64,000 nt of DNA from Pseudomonas sp. MWU15-20650 (GTDB taxonomy: Bacteria > Pseudomonadota > Gammaproteobacteria > Pseudomonadales > Pseudomonadaceae): positions 62,001 to 126,000 of the forward strand of contig NZ_JALJFG010000011.1 in NCBI RefSeq assembly GCF_023242475.1. Reading direction: 5' to 3'. The position numbers and the translations under genes are program-made. Of the stretch, positions 56,652-64,000 are shown one piece after another. Every line of letters begins with the position of its first letter. Positions within the stretch are counted from its first letter, which is position 1. The notes under the pieces are model-generated. The model made no database searches. It saw only the letters and a list, made by a program, of their open reading frames with translations, and was not told the origin of the DNA.

Positions 56652-56698
56652 AACGAAAGGGAGGCTCTGGCTAAATAGGCGGCATCATAGCATCCCAA

Positions 56699-58435
56699 TT
56701 AGTGGGAATGACGCGGTACTTCAGCCCCACGGCAGCCCACCAGGAAGTCAAAGTCACAGCCTTGGTCGGCCTGCAGCACATGGTCGATGTACAGCTGGCG
56801 ATAGCCGCCGACGATCAACTTCTGCGGCGGTGCCAGGTCGGCCATGCGGGCGGCCAGCTCGGCGTCGGGGATGTCCAGGTGCAGGCGGCCATTGGCGCAA
56901 TCGAGTTCGATCCAGTCACCTTCTTGCACCGTGGCCAGCGGCCCGCCGGCGGCGGCTTCCGGGGCCACGTGCAAGACCACGGTGCCATAGGCGGTGCCGC
57001 TCATGCGCGCGTCGGAAATGCGCACCATATCGGTCACCCCCTGGGCCAGCAGCTTGGCCGGCAAGCCCATGTTGCCGACTTCGGCCATCCCCGGGTAACC
57101 CTTGGGCCCACAGTTTTTCATCACCAGGATCGAGTTGGCGTCCACGTCCAGGTCCGGGTCATTGATACGCGCCTTGTACATGTCGAAGTTCTCGAACACC
57201 ACCGCGCGGCCCCGGTGCTGCATCAGCGCCGGGCTGGCGGCCGATGGCTTGAGCACCGCGCCCAGCGGCGCGAGGTTGCCGCGCAGCACGCAGATACCGC
57301 CATCGGCGCGGATCGGGTTGTCGAGGGTGCGGATCACTTCGTCCTGGCCGTAGATCGGCGAATCCTGGGTGTTTTCGCCCAGGGACTTGCCGTTGACGGT
57401 CAAGGCATTCGGGTGCGGGATCAGGTTGGCTTCGCCCAAACGGCGCAGTACGGCGGGCAAGCCACCGGCGTAGTAGAACTCTTCCATCAGGAAGCGCCCC
57501 GACGGTTGCAGGTCGACGATGGTCGGTACGCCGCGGCCCATGCGGGTCCAGTCATCCAGGTCGAGCTCGACGCCGATGCGCCCGGCAATGGCTTTCAAGT
57601 GAATCACCGCGTTGGTCGAGCCACCGATGGCCGCGTTCACGCGGATCGCGTTTTCAAACGCCTCTTTGGTGAGGATCTTCGACAGCTTCAAGTCTTCGCG
57701 CACCATCTCGACCGCGCGCATGCCGGACATGTGCGCCAGCACATAGCGGCGCGCATCCACCGCCGGGATCGCCGCGTTGTGGGGCAGCGATGTGCCGAGC
57801 GCCTCGGCCATGCAGGCCATGGTCGACGCGGTACCCATGGTGTTGCAGGTGCCCGCCGAGCGCGACATGCCGCCCTCGGCCGCGAGGAAATCGTCCAGGG
57901 TGATGGTGCCGGCCTTGACCTGTTCGCTCAGCTGCCACACCACCGTGCCTGAGCCGATGTCCTGGCCCTTGTGCTTGCCATTGAGCATCGGCCCGCCGGT
58001 GACCACGATGGCCGGCACGTCGCAACTGGCCGCGCCCATCAGCAGCGCCGGGGTGGTTTTGTCGCAGCCGGTCAGCAGCACCACACCATCAATCGGGTTG
58101 CCGCGAATGGCTTCTTCCACGTCCATGCTCGCCAGGTTGCGGGTGAGCATCGCGGTGGGGCGCAGGTTCGATTCGCCGTTGGAGAACACCGGGAACTCCA
58201 CCGGGAAGCCGCCGGCCTCGATCACCCCACGCTTGACGTGCTCGGCGATCTGGCGAAAGTGCGCGTTGCACGGGGTCAGCTCCGACCAGGTGTTGCAGAT
58301 GCCGATGATCGGTTTGCCATGGAACTGATGGTCGGCAATGCCCTGGTTCTTCATCCAGCTGCGGTACATGAAGCCATTCTTGTCGGCGGTGCCAAACCAC
58401 TGGGCAGAGCGGAGGGCGGGCTTTTTATCAGGCAT
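56699..58435 (-). CDS. IlvD/Edd-family sugar acid dehydratase, probable L-arabinonate dehydratase
   Basis: This 578-residue iron-sulphur dehydratase has cysteines in ICNTWSELTPCN, LTGCDKTTPA and SAGTCNTMGTAS that match the [2Fe-2S] subgroup acting on arabinonate, xylonate or gluconate. ATG 58435 gives the usual length of the L-arabinonate enzymes; the frame is open upstream. It is divergent from the MFS gene, beside FAH-fold and aldehyde dehydrogenase genes, and would turn L-arabinonate into 2-keto-3-deoxyarabinonate. Another pentonate or hexonate substrate cannot be excluded. Confidence 0.88.
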   Translation of the reverse strand: MPDKKPALRSAQWFGTADKNGFMYRSWMKNQGIADHQFHGKPIIGICNTWSELTPCNAHFRQIAEHVKRGVIEAGGFPVEFPVFSNGESNLRPTAMLTRNLASMDVEEAIRGNPIDGVVLLTGCDKTTPALLMGAASCDVPAIVVTGGPMLNGKHKGQDIGSGTVVWQLSEQVKAGTITLDDFLAAEGGMSRSAGTCNTMGTASTMACMAEALGTSLPHNAAIPAVDARRYVLAHMSGMRAVEMVREDLKLSKILTKEAFENAIRVNAAIGGSTNAVIHLKAIAGRIGVELDLDDWTRMGRGVPTIVDLQPSGRFLMEEFYYAGGLPAVLRRLGEANLIPHPNALTVNGKSLGENTQDSPIYGQDEVIRTLDNPIRADGGICVLRGNLAPLGAVLKPSAASPALMQHRGRAVVFENFDMYKARINDPDLDVDANSILVMKNCGPKGYPGMAEVGNMGLPAKLLAQGVTDMVRISDARMSGTAYGTVVLHVAPEAAAGGPLATVQEGDWIELDCANGRLHLDIPDAELAARMADLAPPQKLIVGGYRQLYIDHVLQADQGCDFDFLVGCRGAEVPRHSH

Positions 58436-58449
58436 GATGGTTTCTCTTA

Positions 58450-58460
58450 TTGTATGACTA
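58450..58460. promoter_or_regulatory. GntR-type operator TTGTATGACTA
   Basis: It fits the FadR/GntR pattern TnGTnnnACnA. Its core, GTATGACTAT, is the reverse complement of ATAGTCATAC in the second site 74 bases away. It lies 15 bases upstream of the dehydratase start and so could block that promoter or translation region. Confidence 0.65.
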
Positions 58461-58523
58461 TATGTTCTATGTGTGGCTAAACATAAGCGCAAAATCGCTG
58501 CTTTGGAAGTGTTGTTTTGCAAA

Positions 58524-58534
58524 TAGTCATACTA
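58524..58534. promoter_or_regulatory. GntR-type operator TAGTCATACTA
   Basis: It fits TnGTnnnACnA with a perfect ATAGT-CAT-ACTAT dyad (58523-58535), followed by the palindrome ACTATATAGT. With the first site it gives a pair in the 192-base gap between the dehydratase and MFS genes. It is 93 bases before the MFS start codon. Confidence 0.65.
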
Positions 58535-58627
58535 TATAGTCGGTCTCAACTGAGGCATTGTCCCGGCAGATTTTCGCCGGCGGCGGCCCCCGAGCTTCTA
58601 TAAAAACAACAATCGGAGATCGACCCC

Positions 58628-59950
58628 ATGAGCGAGGAATTGCCGCTTATACGGCGCATCACGCTGAAACTGATTCCTTTCCTGATCCTGCTGTACCTGG
58701 TGGCCTACGTGGATCGCTCGGCGGTGGGGTTTGCCAAGCTACACATGGGCGCTGACGTGGGCATCGGGGATGCGGCCTATGGCCTGGGGGCAGGGCTGTT
58801 CTTTATTGGCTACTTCCTGTTCGAGATCCCGAGCAACCTGATGCTCGACCGCTTTGGGGCGCGGCGCTGGTTTGCGCGCATCATGCTGACCTGGGGCGCC
58901 ATCACCATCGGCATGGCCTTCGTGCAAGGGCCGCACAGCTTCTATGTGATGCGCTTTTTGCTCGGCGCGGCGGAAGCCGGGTTCTTCCCGGGCGTTCTGT
59001 ACTACATCACCCAATGGTTCCCGGTGCGCCATCGCGGCAAGATCCTGGGGCTGTTCATTCTCTCTCAACCGATCGCGATGATGATCACCGGCCCCGTGTC
59101 CGGTGGTTTGCTGGGCATGGACGGCATCCTCGGCCTGCACGGCTGGCAGTGGCTGTTCATGGTGATCGGCACCCCGGCGCTGTTGCTGACCTGGCCGGTA
59201 CTGCGTTGGCTGCCGGACGGCCCCCAGCAGGTCAAATGGATGAGCGCGGCGGAAAAGACCTGGCTCACCGGCGAGTTGAATAAAGACCTGCTGGCCTACG
59301 GCCAGACCCGCCACGGTAACCCGTTGCATGCGCTCAAAGACAAGCGTGTATTGCTGCTGGCGCTGTTCTACCTGCCGGTCACCTTGAGCATTTACGGGCT
59401 GGGCCTGTGGTTGCCGACGCTGATCAAGCAGTTCGGCGGCAGCGACCTGGTCACCGGCTTCATCTCAGCGGTGCCGTATCTGTTCGGCATCGTCGGGCTG
59501 CTGATCATTCCGCGCAGTTCCGACCGTTTGAATGATCGCTACGGCCACCTGGCCGTGCTCTATGTGCTGGGCGCCATCGGCCTGTTCTTCAGCGCCTGGC
59601 TGAGCCTGCCGGTGCTGCAAATGGCCGCGTTGTGCCTGGCGGCGTTTGCGCTGTTTTCCTGCACGGCGGTGTTCTGGACCTTGCCCGGGCGGTTCTTTGC
59701 CGGCGCCAGTGCGGCGGCGGGGATTGCGTTGATCAACTCGGTGGGCAACCTCGGTGGCTATATCGGCCCGTTTGTGATCGGCGCGCTCAAGGAATACACC
59801 GGCAACCTCGCCTCGGGCTTGTACTTCCTGTGCGGCGTGATGGTGTTCGGGCTTGTCTTGACCTACGTGGTCTACCGCGTGCTGGAGCGCAAGCACGTGC
59901 TGCCCACCGACCAATTTGCCGCCAGCGCCCGGGGCGCCACGCGGACTTAA
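58628..59950 (+). CDS. MFS sugar-acid transporter (ACS family)
   Basis: This 440-residue transporter has about 12 transmembrane helices. The motifs YLVAYVDRSAVGFAKL near helix 1 and LMLDRFGARRWFARIM in loop 2-3 are typical of the anion:cation symporter family (galactonate, glucarate and tartrate carriers). It is the first plus-strand gene of the pathway, with ATG 58628 after GGAG. It probably brings in arabinonate or a related sugar acid. Confidence 0.9.
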   Translation: MSEELPLIRRITLKLIPFLILLYLVAYVDRSAVGFAKLHMGADVGIGDAAYGLGAGLFFIGYFLFEIPSNLMLDRFGARRWFARIMLTWGAITIGMAFVQGPHSFYVMRFLLGAAEAGFFPGVLYYITQWFPVRHRGKILGLFILSQPIAMMITGPVSGGLLGMDGILGLHGWQWLFMVIGTPALLLTWPVLRWLPDGPQQVKWMSAAEKTWLTGELNKDLLAYGQTRHGNPLHALKDKRVLLLALFYLPVTLSIYGLGLWLPTLIKQFGGSDLVTGFISAVPYLFGIVGLLIIPRSSDRLNDRYGHLAVLYVLGAIGLFFSAWLSLPVLQMAALCLAAFALFSCTAVFWTLPGRFFAGASAAAGIALINSVGNLGGYIGPFVIGALKEYTGNLASGLYFLCGVMVFGLVLTYVVYRVLERKHVLPTDQFAASARGATRT

Positions 59951-59965
59951 CCCAGGAGAAGTTTC

Positions 59966-60958
59966 ATGCGTTTAGTTCAGTTTGAAGTGCGTCAGGGTGA
60001 GCGTCGCGTCGGTGTGGTGGAAGGTAGCAAACTGCGCGAAGTGAACAGTGCGCGCACGGTACGCGAGTTGGCCCTGGCCGCCATCGAAGCCGGCGTGGGC
60101 CTGGCGCAACAGGTGAGCAGCCTGGGCCTGGGCGACAGCCACGACTACGCGGCCCTGTTGGCCGACCTGAAAATCCTGCCGCCGCTGGACCACCCGGACC
60201 CGGCCCACATGTTGATCAGCGGCACCGGCCTGACCCACTTGGGCAGCGCCTCTGCGCGGGACAAAATGCACCAGCACGCCGCTGACGACAGCAGCCTGAC
60301 CGACACCATGCGTATCTTCAAATGGGGCGTGGAGGGCGGCAAGCCGGCGGCCGGCCAGGCCGGCGTGCAACCGGAATGGTTCTACAAGGGCGACGGCAGC
60401 ATCGTCGTGCGCCCGGGCCAAGCCTTCCCGGTGCCGCCCTTCGCCGAAGACGCGGGTGAAGAGCCGGAAATCGGCGGCCTCTACGTGATCGGCCACGACG
60501 GCCAACCCTATCGCCTCGGTTTTGCGGTGGGCAACGAGTTCTCCGACCACGTGATGGAGCGCAAGAACTACCTGTACCTGGCCCATTCCAAGCTGCGCAG
60601 TTGCAGCTACGGTCCCGAGTTGCGCGTGGGCGCCTTGCCCCAGCACCTGGCGGGTACCAGCCGTATCCTGCGTGACGGCCAGGTGATCTGGCAGAACGAA
60701 TTCTTGAGTGGCGAGGCCAATATGTGCCACAGCCTGGAAAACCTTGAATATCACCACTTCAAATACCGTCAATTCCTCAAGCCGGGCGATGTGCACATTC
60801 ACTTCTTCGGCACCGCCACCTTGTCATTCGCCGACGGTATACGTACCCAACCGGGGGATGTGTTCGAGATCAGCCAGGCCGAATTCGGCGCGCCGCTGGT
60901 CAACACGGTCGGCCAGGCCGACGCAGCGTTCGAACCCGGCAATGTCATCACCCTTTAA
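59966..60958 (+). CDS. FAH-fold dehydratase of a sugar-acid pathway (GguC/AraD1-like)
   Basis: This 330-residue fumarylacetoacetate-hydrolase-fold protein has metal-ligand region GEEPEIGGLYVIG (about 168-180) and later VMERKNYLYLAHSKL. Relatives are annotated AraD1 or GguC, and the FAH fold is known for 2-keto-3-deoxy-arabinonate and -xylonate dehydratases. Here it should convert 2-keto-3-deoxyarabinonate to 2-oxoglutarate semialdehyde. ATG 59966 has CAGGAGAAG upstream, and the gene lies ten bases from the aldehyde dehydrogenase start. Confidence 0.85.
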   Translation: MRLVQFEVRQGERRVGVVEGSKLREVNSARTVRELALAAIEAGVGLAQQVSSLGLGDSHDYAALLADLKILPPLDHPDPAHMLISGTGLTHLGSASARDKMHQHAADDSSLTDTMRIFKWGVEGGKPAAGQAGVQPEWFYKGDGSIVVRPGQAFPVPPFAEDAGEEPEIGGLYVIGHDGQPYRLGFAVGNEFSDHVMERKNYLYLAHSKLRSCSYGPELRVGALPQHLAGTSRILRDGQVIWQNEFLSGEANMCHSLENLEYHHFKYRQFLKPGDVHIHFFGTATLSFADGIRTQPGDVFEISQAEFGAPLVNTVGQADAAFEPGNVITL

Positions 60959-60968
60959 GGAGAACCCC

Positions 60969-62549
60969 ATGACCCAACGCCTCGGCCACAATTACATCGG
61001 CGGCCAGCGCAGCGCCAACGGCAGCGTCATCCTCAACAGTGTCGATGCCACTACCGGTGAAGCCTTGCCCCATGCGTTCTACCAAGCCACACCCGAGGAA
61101 GTCGACGCTGCCGCCAAGGCGGCCGCAGCGGCTTACTCGGCGTACCGTGGGTTGAGCGCTTCGCGTCGCGCGCAGTTCCTCGAGGCGGTGGCCGATGAGC
61201 TGGACGCGCTGGGCGATGACTTCGTCGCGCTGGTTTGCCGTGAAACCGCACTGCCCGCCGCACGTATCCAAGGTGAACGCGGGCGTACCAGCGGCCAAAT
61301 GCGTCTGTTTGCCAGCGTGCTGCGTCGCGGCGACTTCTACGGCGCCCGCATCGACAGGGCCTTGCCCGATCGCCAGCCGCTGCCGCGCCCGGACCTGCGC
61401 CAATACCGCATCGGCCTGGGGCCGGTGGCGGTGTTTGGCGCCAGCAACTTCCCCCTGGCGTTTTCCACGGCGGGCGGCGACACCGCGGCGGCGTTGGCGG
61501 CGGGTTGCCCGGTGGTGTTCAAGGCCCACAGCGGGCATATGGCCACGGCTGAGTGCGTCGCCGATGCAATCATACGGGCGGCCGAAGCCACCGAGATGCC
61601 GGCGGGCGTGTTCAATATGATTTTCGGCGCCGGCGTCGGTGAGGCGCTGGTCAAGCACCCGGCGATCCAGGCCGTCGGCTTTACCGGCTCGCTCAAGGGC
61701 GGCCGCGCCCTGTGCGATATGGCGGCGGCCCGCCCGCAGCCGATCCCGGTGTTTGCTGAAATGTCGAGCATCAACCCGGTGATCGTGCTGCCCCAGGCCT
61801 TGCAGGCGCGGGCGGACAGCATTGCCCGCGACCTGACGGCCTCGGTGGTGCAGGGCTGTGGCCAGTTCTGCACCAACCCGGGGCTGGTGATCGGCATTGC
61901 GTCGCCGTCCTTCAGTGCATTCACCCAACAGGTGGCCCGGCTGATCGCGGATCAACCGGCGCAAACCATGCTCAACGCCGGCACCTTGAGCAGCTATGGC
62001 AAAGGCCTGGAAAAACTCCTCGCCCATCCCGGCATCCAGCATTTGGCGGGCCAAGCCCAGGCGGGCCACCAAGCGCAGCCGCAGCTGTTCAAGGCCGACG
62101 CGCATTTACTGCTCGACGCGCACGCCCTGTTGCAGGAAGAGGTGTTCGGCCCGACCACGGTGTTTGTGGAAGTTGCCGACCGTGCGCAACTCAACGCCGC
62201 CTTGCACGGCCTGCACGGGCAACTGACGGCCACGCTGATTGCAGAACCTGGCGACCTGCAACAGTTCGCCGAACTTACCCCGCTGTTGGAACAGAAAGTC
62301 GGGCGCATCCTGCTCAACGGTTACCCGACCGGCGTGGAAGTGTGCGACTCGATGGTGCACGGCGGCCCATACCCGGCGACGTCCGATGCCCGTGGCACTT
62401 CGGTCGGCACCCTGGCCATCGAGCGTTTCCTGCGTCCGGTGTGTTTCCAGAATTACCCTGATAGCCTGCTGCCCGACGCGTTGAAAAATGCCAACCCGTT
62501 GCGTATCCAGCGGCTGGTGGATGGCACGCCATCCCGCGACCCGCTGTAA
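60969..62549 (+). CDS. 2-Oxoglutarate semialdehyde (2,5-dioxovalerate) dehydrogenase
   Basis: This 526-residue aldehyde dehydrogenase has catalytic C301 (VVQGCGQFCTNPG) and general base E264 (VFAEMSS), in the subgroup using NADP for alpha-ketoglutarate semialdehyde. It would complete the oxidative pentose route to 2-oxoglutarate. ATG 60969 follows AAGGAGAA; the frame runs back into the FAH-fold gene but without a ribosome site. The very similar spacing to its neighbours supports an operon. Confidence 0.9.
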   Translation: MTQRLGHNYIGGQRSANGSVILNSVDATTGEALPHAFYQATPEEVDAAAKAAAAAYSAYRGLSASRRAQFLEAVADELDALGDDFVALVCRETALPAARIQGERGRTSGQMRLFASVLRRGDFYGARIDRALPDRQPLPRPDLRQYRIGLGPVAVFGASNFPLAFSTAGGDTAAALAAGCPVVFKAHSGHMATAECVADAIIRAAEATEMPAGVFNMIFGAGVGEALVKHPAIQAVGFTGSLKGGRALCDMAAARPQPIPVFAEMSSINPVIVLPQALQARADSIARDLTASVVQGCGQFCTNPGLVIGIASPSFSAFTQQVARLIADQPAQTMLNAGTLSSYGKGLEKLLAHPGIQHLAGQAQAGHQAQPQLFKADAHLLLDAHALLQEEVFGPTTVFVEVADRAQLNAALHGLHGQLTATLIAEPGDLQQFAELTPLLEQKVGRILLNGYPTGVEVCDSMVHGGPYPATSDARGTSVGTLAIERFLRPVCFQNYPDSLLPDALKNANPLRIQRLVDGTPSRDPL

Positions 62550-62586
62550 CGCGCACCTGAGAACAATAAAAAAACCAGGAGGCAAC

Positions 62587-63450
62587 ATGCCGTGTACTGC
62601 CGTCACCACGCACCGCGCGCAATTGGGCGAGGGCCCGTTCTGGGACGCGCCGACCCAAGCGCTGTACTGGGTCGATATCGTCGGCAAACAGGCGCTGCGC
62701 CTGATGGGCGGGCAATTGCGCAGCTGGCAATTGCCCGAGCACGTCTCGGCCTTCATTGCGTGTGAACGCGGCGATGCGCTGGTGACCCTGTGCAGCGGCG
62801 TCTATCGGCTGGACCTGGCGACCGAAGCCTTGACCTTGCTGTGTGTCGCCGACCCGCAACCCGGTAACCGGGGCAATGAAGCGCGCTGCGATGCCCAGGG
62901 CCGCCTGTGGTTGGGCACCATGCAGAACAACATCGGCGAGCAGGGTGAAGACCTGCCCATCACCCGGCGCTCCGGCGGCCTGTTTCGCATTGATGCACAG
63001 GCGCAGGTCACGCCGCTGTTGAGCGGCCTGGGGATTCCCAACACCTTGCTGTGGCGCGAGGACGGTCACCAGCTGCTGTTTGGCGACAGCCTGGACGGCA
63101 CGCTGTACCGGCATGCGATCCAGGCGGGCGGCCAGCTCGACCCGGCGCAGGTCTGGTTCGGCCCGCACTCACGCGGCGGCCCGGACGGCTCGGCCATGGA
63201 CAGCGAAGGCTATATCTGGAACGCACGCTGGGACGGCAGTTGCTTGCTGCGCCTGACGCCTGGCGGTGAAGTCGATCGCGTCGTCGAGCTGCCCGTCAGC
63301 CGCCCCACCAGTTGCGTGTTCGGTGGCCCCAACCTCACCACGCTGTATATCACCAGCGCCGCCAGCCCATTGGAGCACCCATTGGATGGTGCGGTGCTGG
63401 CCTTGGAAGTCGATGTGCCAGGCACCGCCTGTCACCGCTTTGCCGGATAA
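62587..63450 (+). CDS. SMP-30/gluconolactonase-family sugar lactonase
   Basis: This 287-residue six-bladed propeller has ALGEGPFWDAPTQAL-like residues at the start (AQLGEGPFWDAPTQ), the metal-site segment GNEARCDAQGRLWLGTM and PDGSAMDSEGYIWNARW. It should open L-arabinono-1,4-lactone to arabinonate. The start is ATG 62587 behind a strong AGGAGG. It lies 37 bases after the semialdehyde dehydrogenase. The sugar is assigned from context. Confidence 0.9.
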   Translation: MPCTAVTTHRAQLGEGPFWDAPTQALYWVDIVGKQALRLMGGQLRSWQLPEHVSAFIACERGDALVTLCSGVYRLDLATEALTLLCVADPQPGNRGNEARCDAQGRLWLGTMQNNIGEQGEDLPITRRSGGLFRIDAQAQVTPLLSGLGIPNTLLWREDGHQLLFGDSLDGTLYRHAIQAGGQLDPAQVWFGPHSRGGPDGSAMDSEGYIWNARWDGSCLLRLTPGGEVDRVVELPVSRPTSCVFGGPNLTTLYITSAASPLEHPLDGAVLALEVDVPGTACHRFAG

Positions 63451-63488
63451 AACACCAGGCTTAAAAACAACAACAAGGAGTCATCCGT

Positions 63489-64000
63489 ATGAATCGTCGT
63501 CGTGGTATCCGTTCCCTGTGCTGCGCCGCTGTGGCGGTGTCGGCCCTGAGCTTGAGTGGCCTGTTGCTGGCCGCTGAACAAGTGAAAATCGGTTTTCTGG
63601 TCAAGCAGGCGGAAGAACCGTGGTTCCAGACCGAATGGGCCTTCGCCGAAAAAGCCGGCAAGGAACATGGTTTTACGGTGATCAAGATCGCCGTCCCCGA
63701 TGGCGAGAAAACCCTCTCGGCCATCGACAGCCTGGCGGCCAACGGTGCCAAGGGCTTTGTGATCTGCCCGCCGGACGTGTCCCTGGGCCCGGCCATCGTC
63801 GCCAAGGCCAAGGCCAACGGCCTGAAAGTGATTGCCGTGGATGACCGCTTTGTCGATGCCAAGGGCAACTTCATGGAGGACGTGCCCTACCTGGGCATGG
63901 CGGCCTTCGAGGTCGGCCAGAAGCAGGGCGCAGCGATGGCGGCTGAAGCGAAAAAACGCGGTTGGGATTGGAAGGACACCTACGCGGTGATCAACACCTT
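63489..64000 (+). CDS. araF: L-arabinose-binding periplasmic protein, 5' part
   Basis: The 170 visible residues show a signal peptide (hydrophobic core about 9-28) followed by IGFLVKQAEEPWFQTEWAFA and KIAVPDGEKTLSAIDSLAA, which match AraF from memory. ATG 63489 has an AAGGAG site. The rest, and the expected araG and araH genes, lie beyond the right edge. Confidence 0.93.
   Translation, partial: MNRRRGIRSLCCAAVAVSALSLSGLLLAAEQVKIGFLVKQAEEPWFQTEWAFAEKAGKEHGFTVIKIAVPDGEKTLSAIDSLAANGAKGFVICPPDVSLGPAIVAKAKANGLKVIAVDDRFVDAKGNFMEDVPYLGMAAFEVGQKQGAAMAAEAKKRGWDWKDTYAVINT

Overview
The window is GC-rich chromosomal DNA from a fluorescent Pseudomonas, most probably of the P. fluorescens group. The evidence is a pseudomonine-type siderophore locus, a gcd-oprB pair, dauA/dauR, REP doublets of the kind found in P. 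fluorescens, and sugar-catabolic clusters typical of rhizosphere pseudomonads. I see no tRNA, rRNA, insertion sequence, prophage or CRISPR array. Genus and group are inferred from gene content and protein similarity recalled from memory, not from a database search.

Layout. (1) 1-8260: a truncated OmpR-type response regulator, then divergently a response regulator - outer-membrane factor - membrane-fusion protein - RND pump - histidine kinase operon. (2) 8267-12337, minus strand: a three-subunit oxidoreductase made of a [2Fe-2S] protein, a Tat-exported molybdopterin subunit and a triheme cytochrome c. (3) 12554-35802: a complete salicylate/threonine/histamine siderophore locus. On the minus strand lie the salicylate and histamine genes pmsC-E-A-B. 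The plus strand carries a Cy-Cy-A-T NRPS and a hydroxylamine-forming N-monooxygenase. A T-C NRPS follows on the minus strand. Then come an ECF sigma factor, two ABC half-transporters, an FecCD-type importer with its ATPase and binding lipoprotein, and a TonB-dependent receptor. (4) 35799-38415: a LysR regulator and mmsA. (5) 38664-41359: an amino-acid-binding protein, dauR and dauA (D-arginine catabolism). (6) 41620-43056: an unknown membrane-anchored protein, a small DUF6124-like ORF and REP sequences. (7) 43057-49571: xylAFGH with divergent xylR. (8) 49568-53298: oprB and gcd. (9) 53768-55688: an unknown putative regulator overlapping a membrane GGDEF gene. (10) 55929-64000: a GntR-regulated oxidative L-arabinose pathway with the start of araF at the right edge.

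How the genes work together. In the siderophore locus, PmsC and PmsB make salicylate, PmsE adenylates it and loads it on its own C-terminal carrier, and PmsA makes histamine, which the monooxygenase should N-hydroxylate. The tandem-Cy NRPS should join salicylate to threonine and close an oxazoline. The T-C NRPS should hold the threonyl intermediate and release it onto N-hydroxyhistamine, so no thioesterase is needed. The striking detail is that the carrier domain at the end of the Cy-Cy-A-T protein has lost its phosphopantetheine serine, while the stand-alone T-C protein keeps it. This implies that threonine is loaded in trans. A strong Fur-box match sits between pmsC and the NRPS gene.

The sugar clusters cover isomerase-type xylose use (no xylulokinase in view), periplasmic glucose oxidation, and a non-phosphorylating arabinose route (lactonase, arabinonate dehydratase, FAH-fold dehydratase, semialdehyde dehydrogenase) leading to 2-oxoglutarate.
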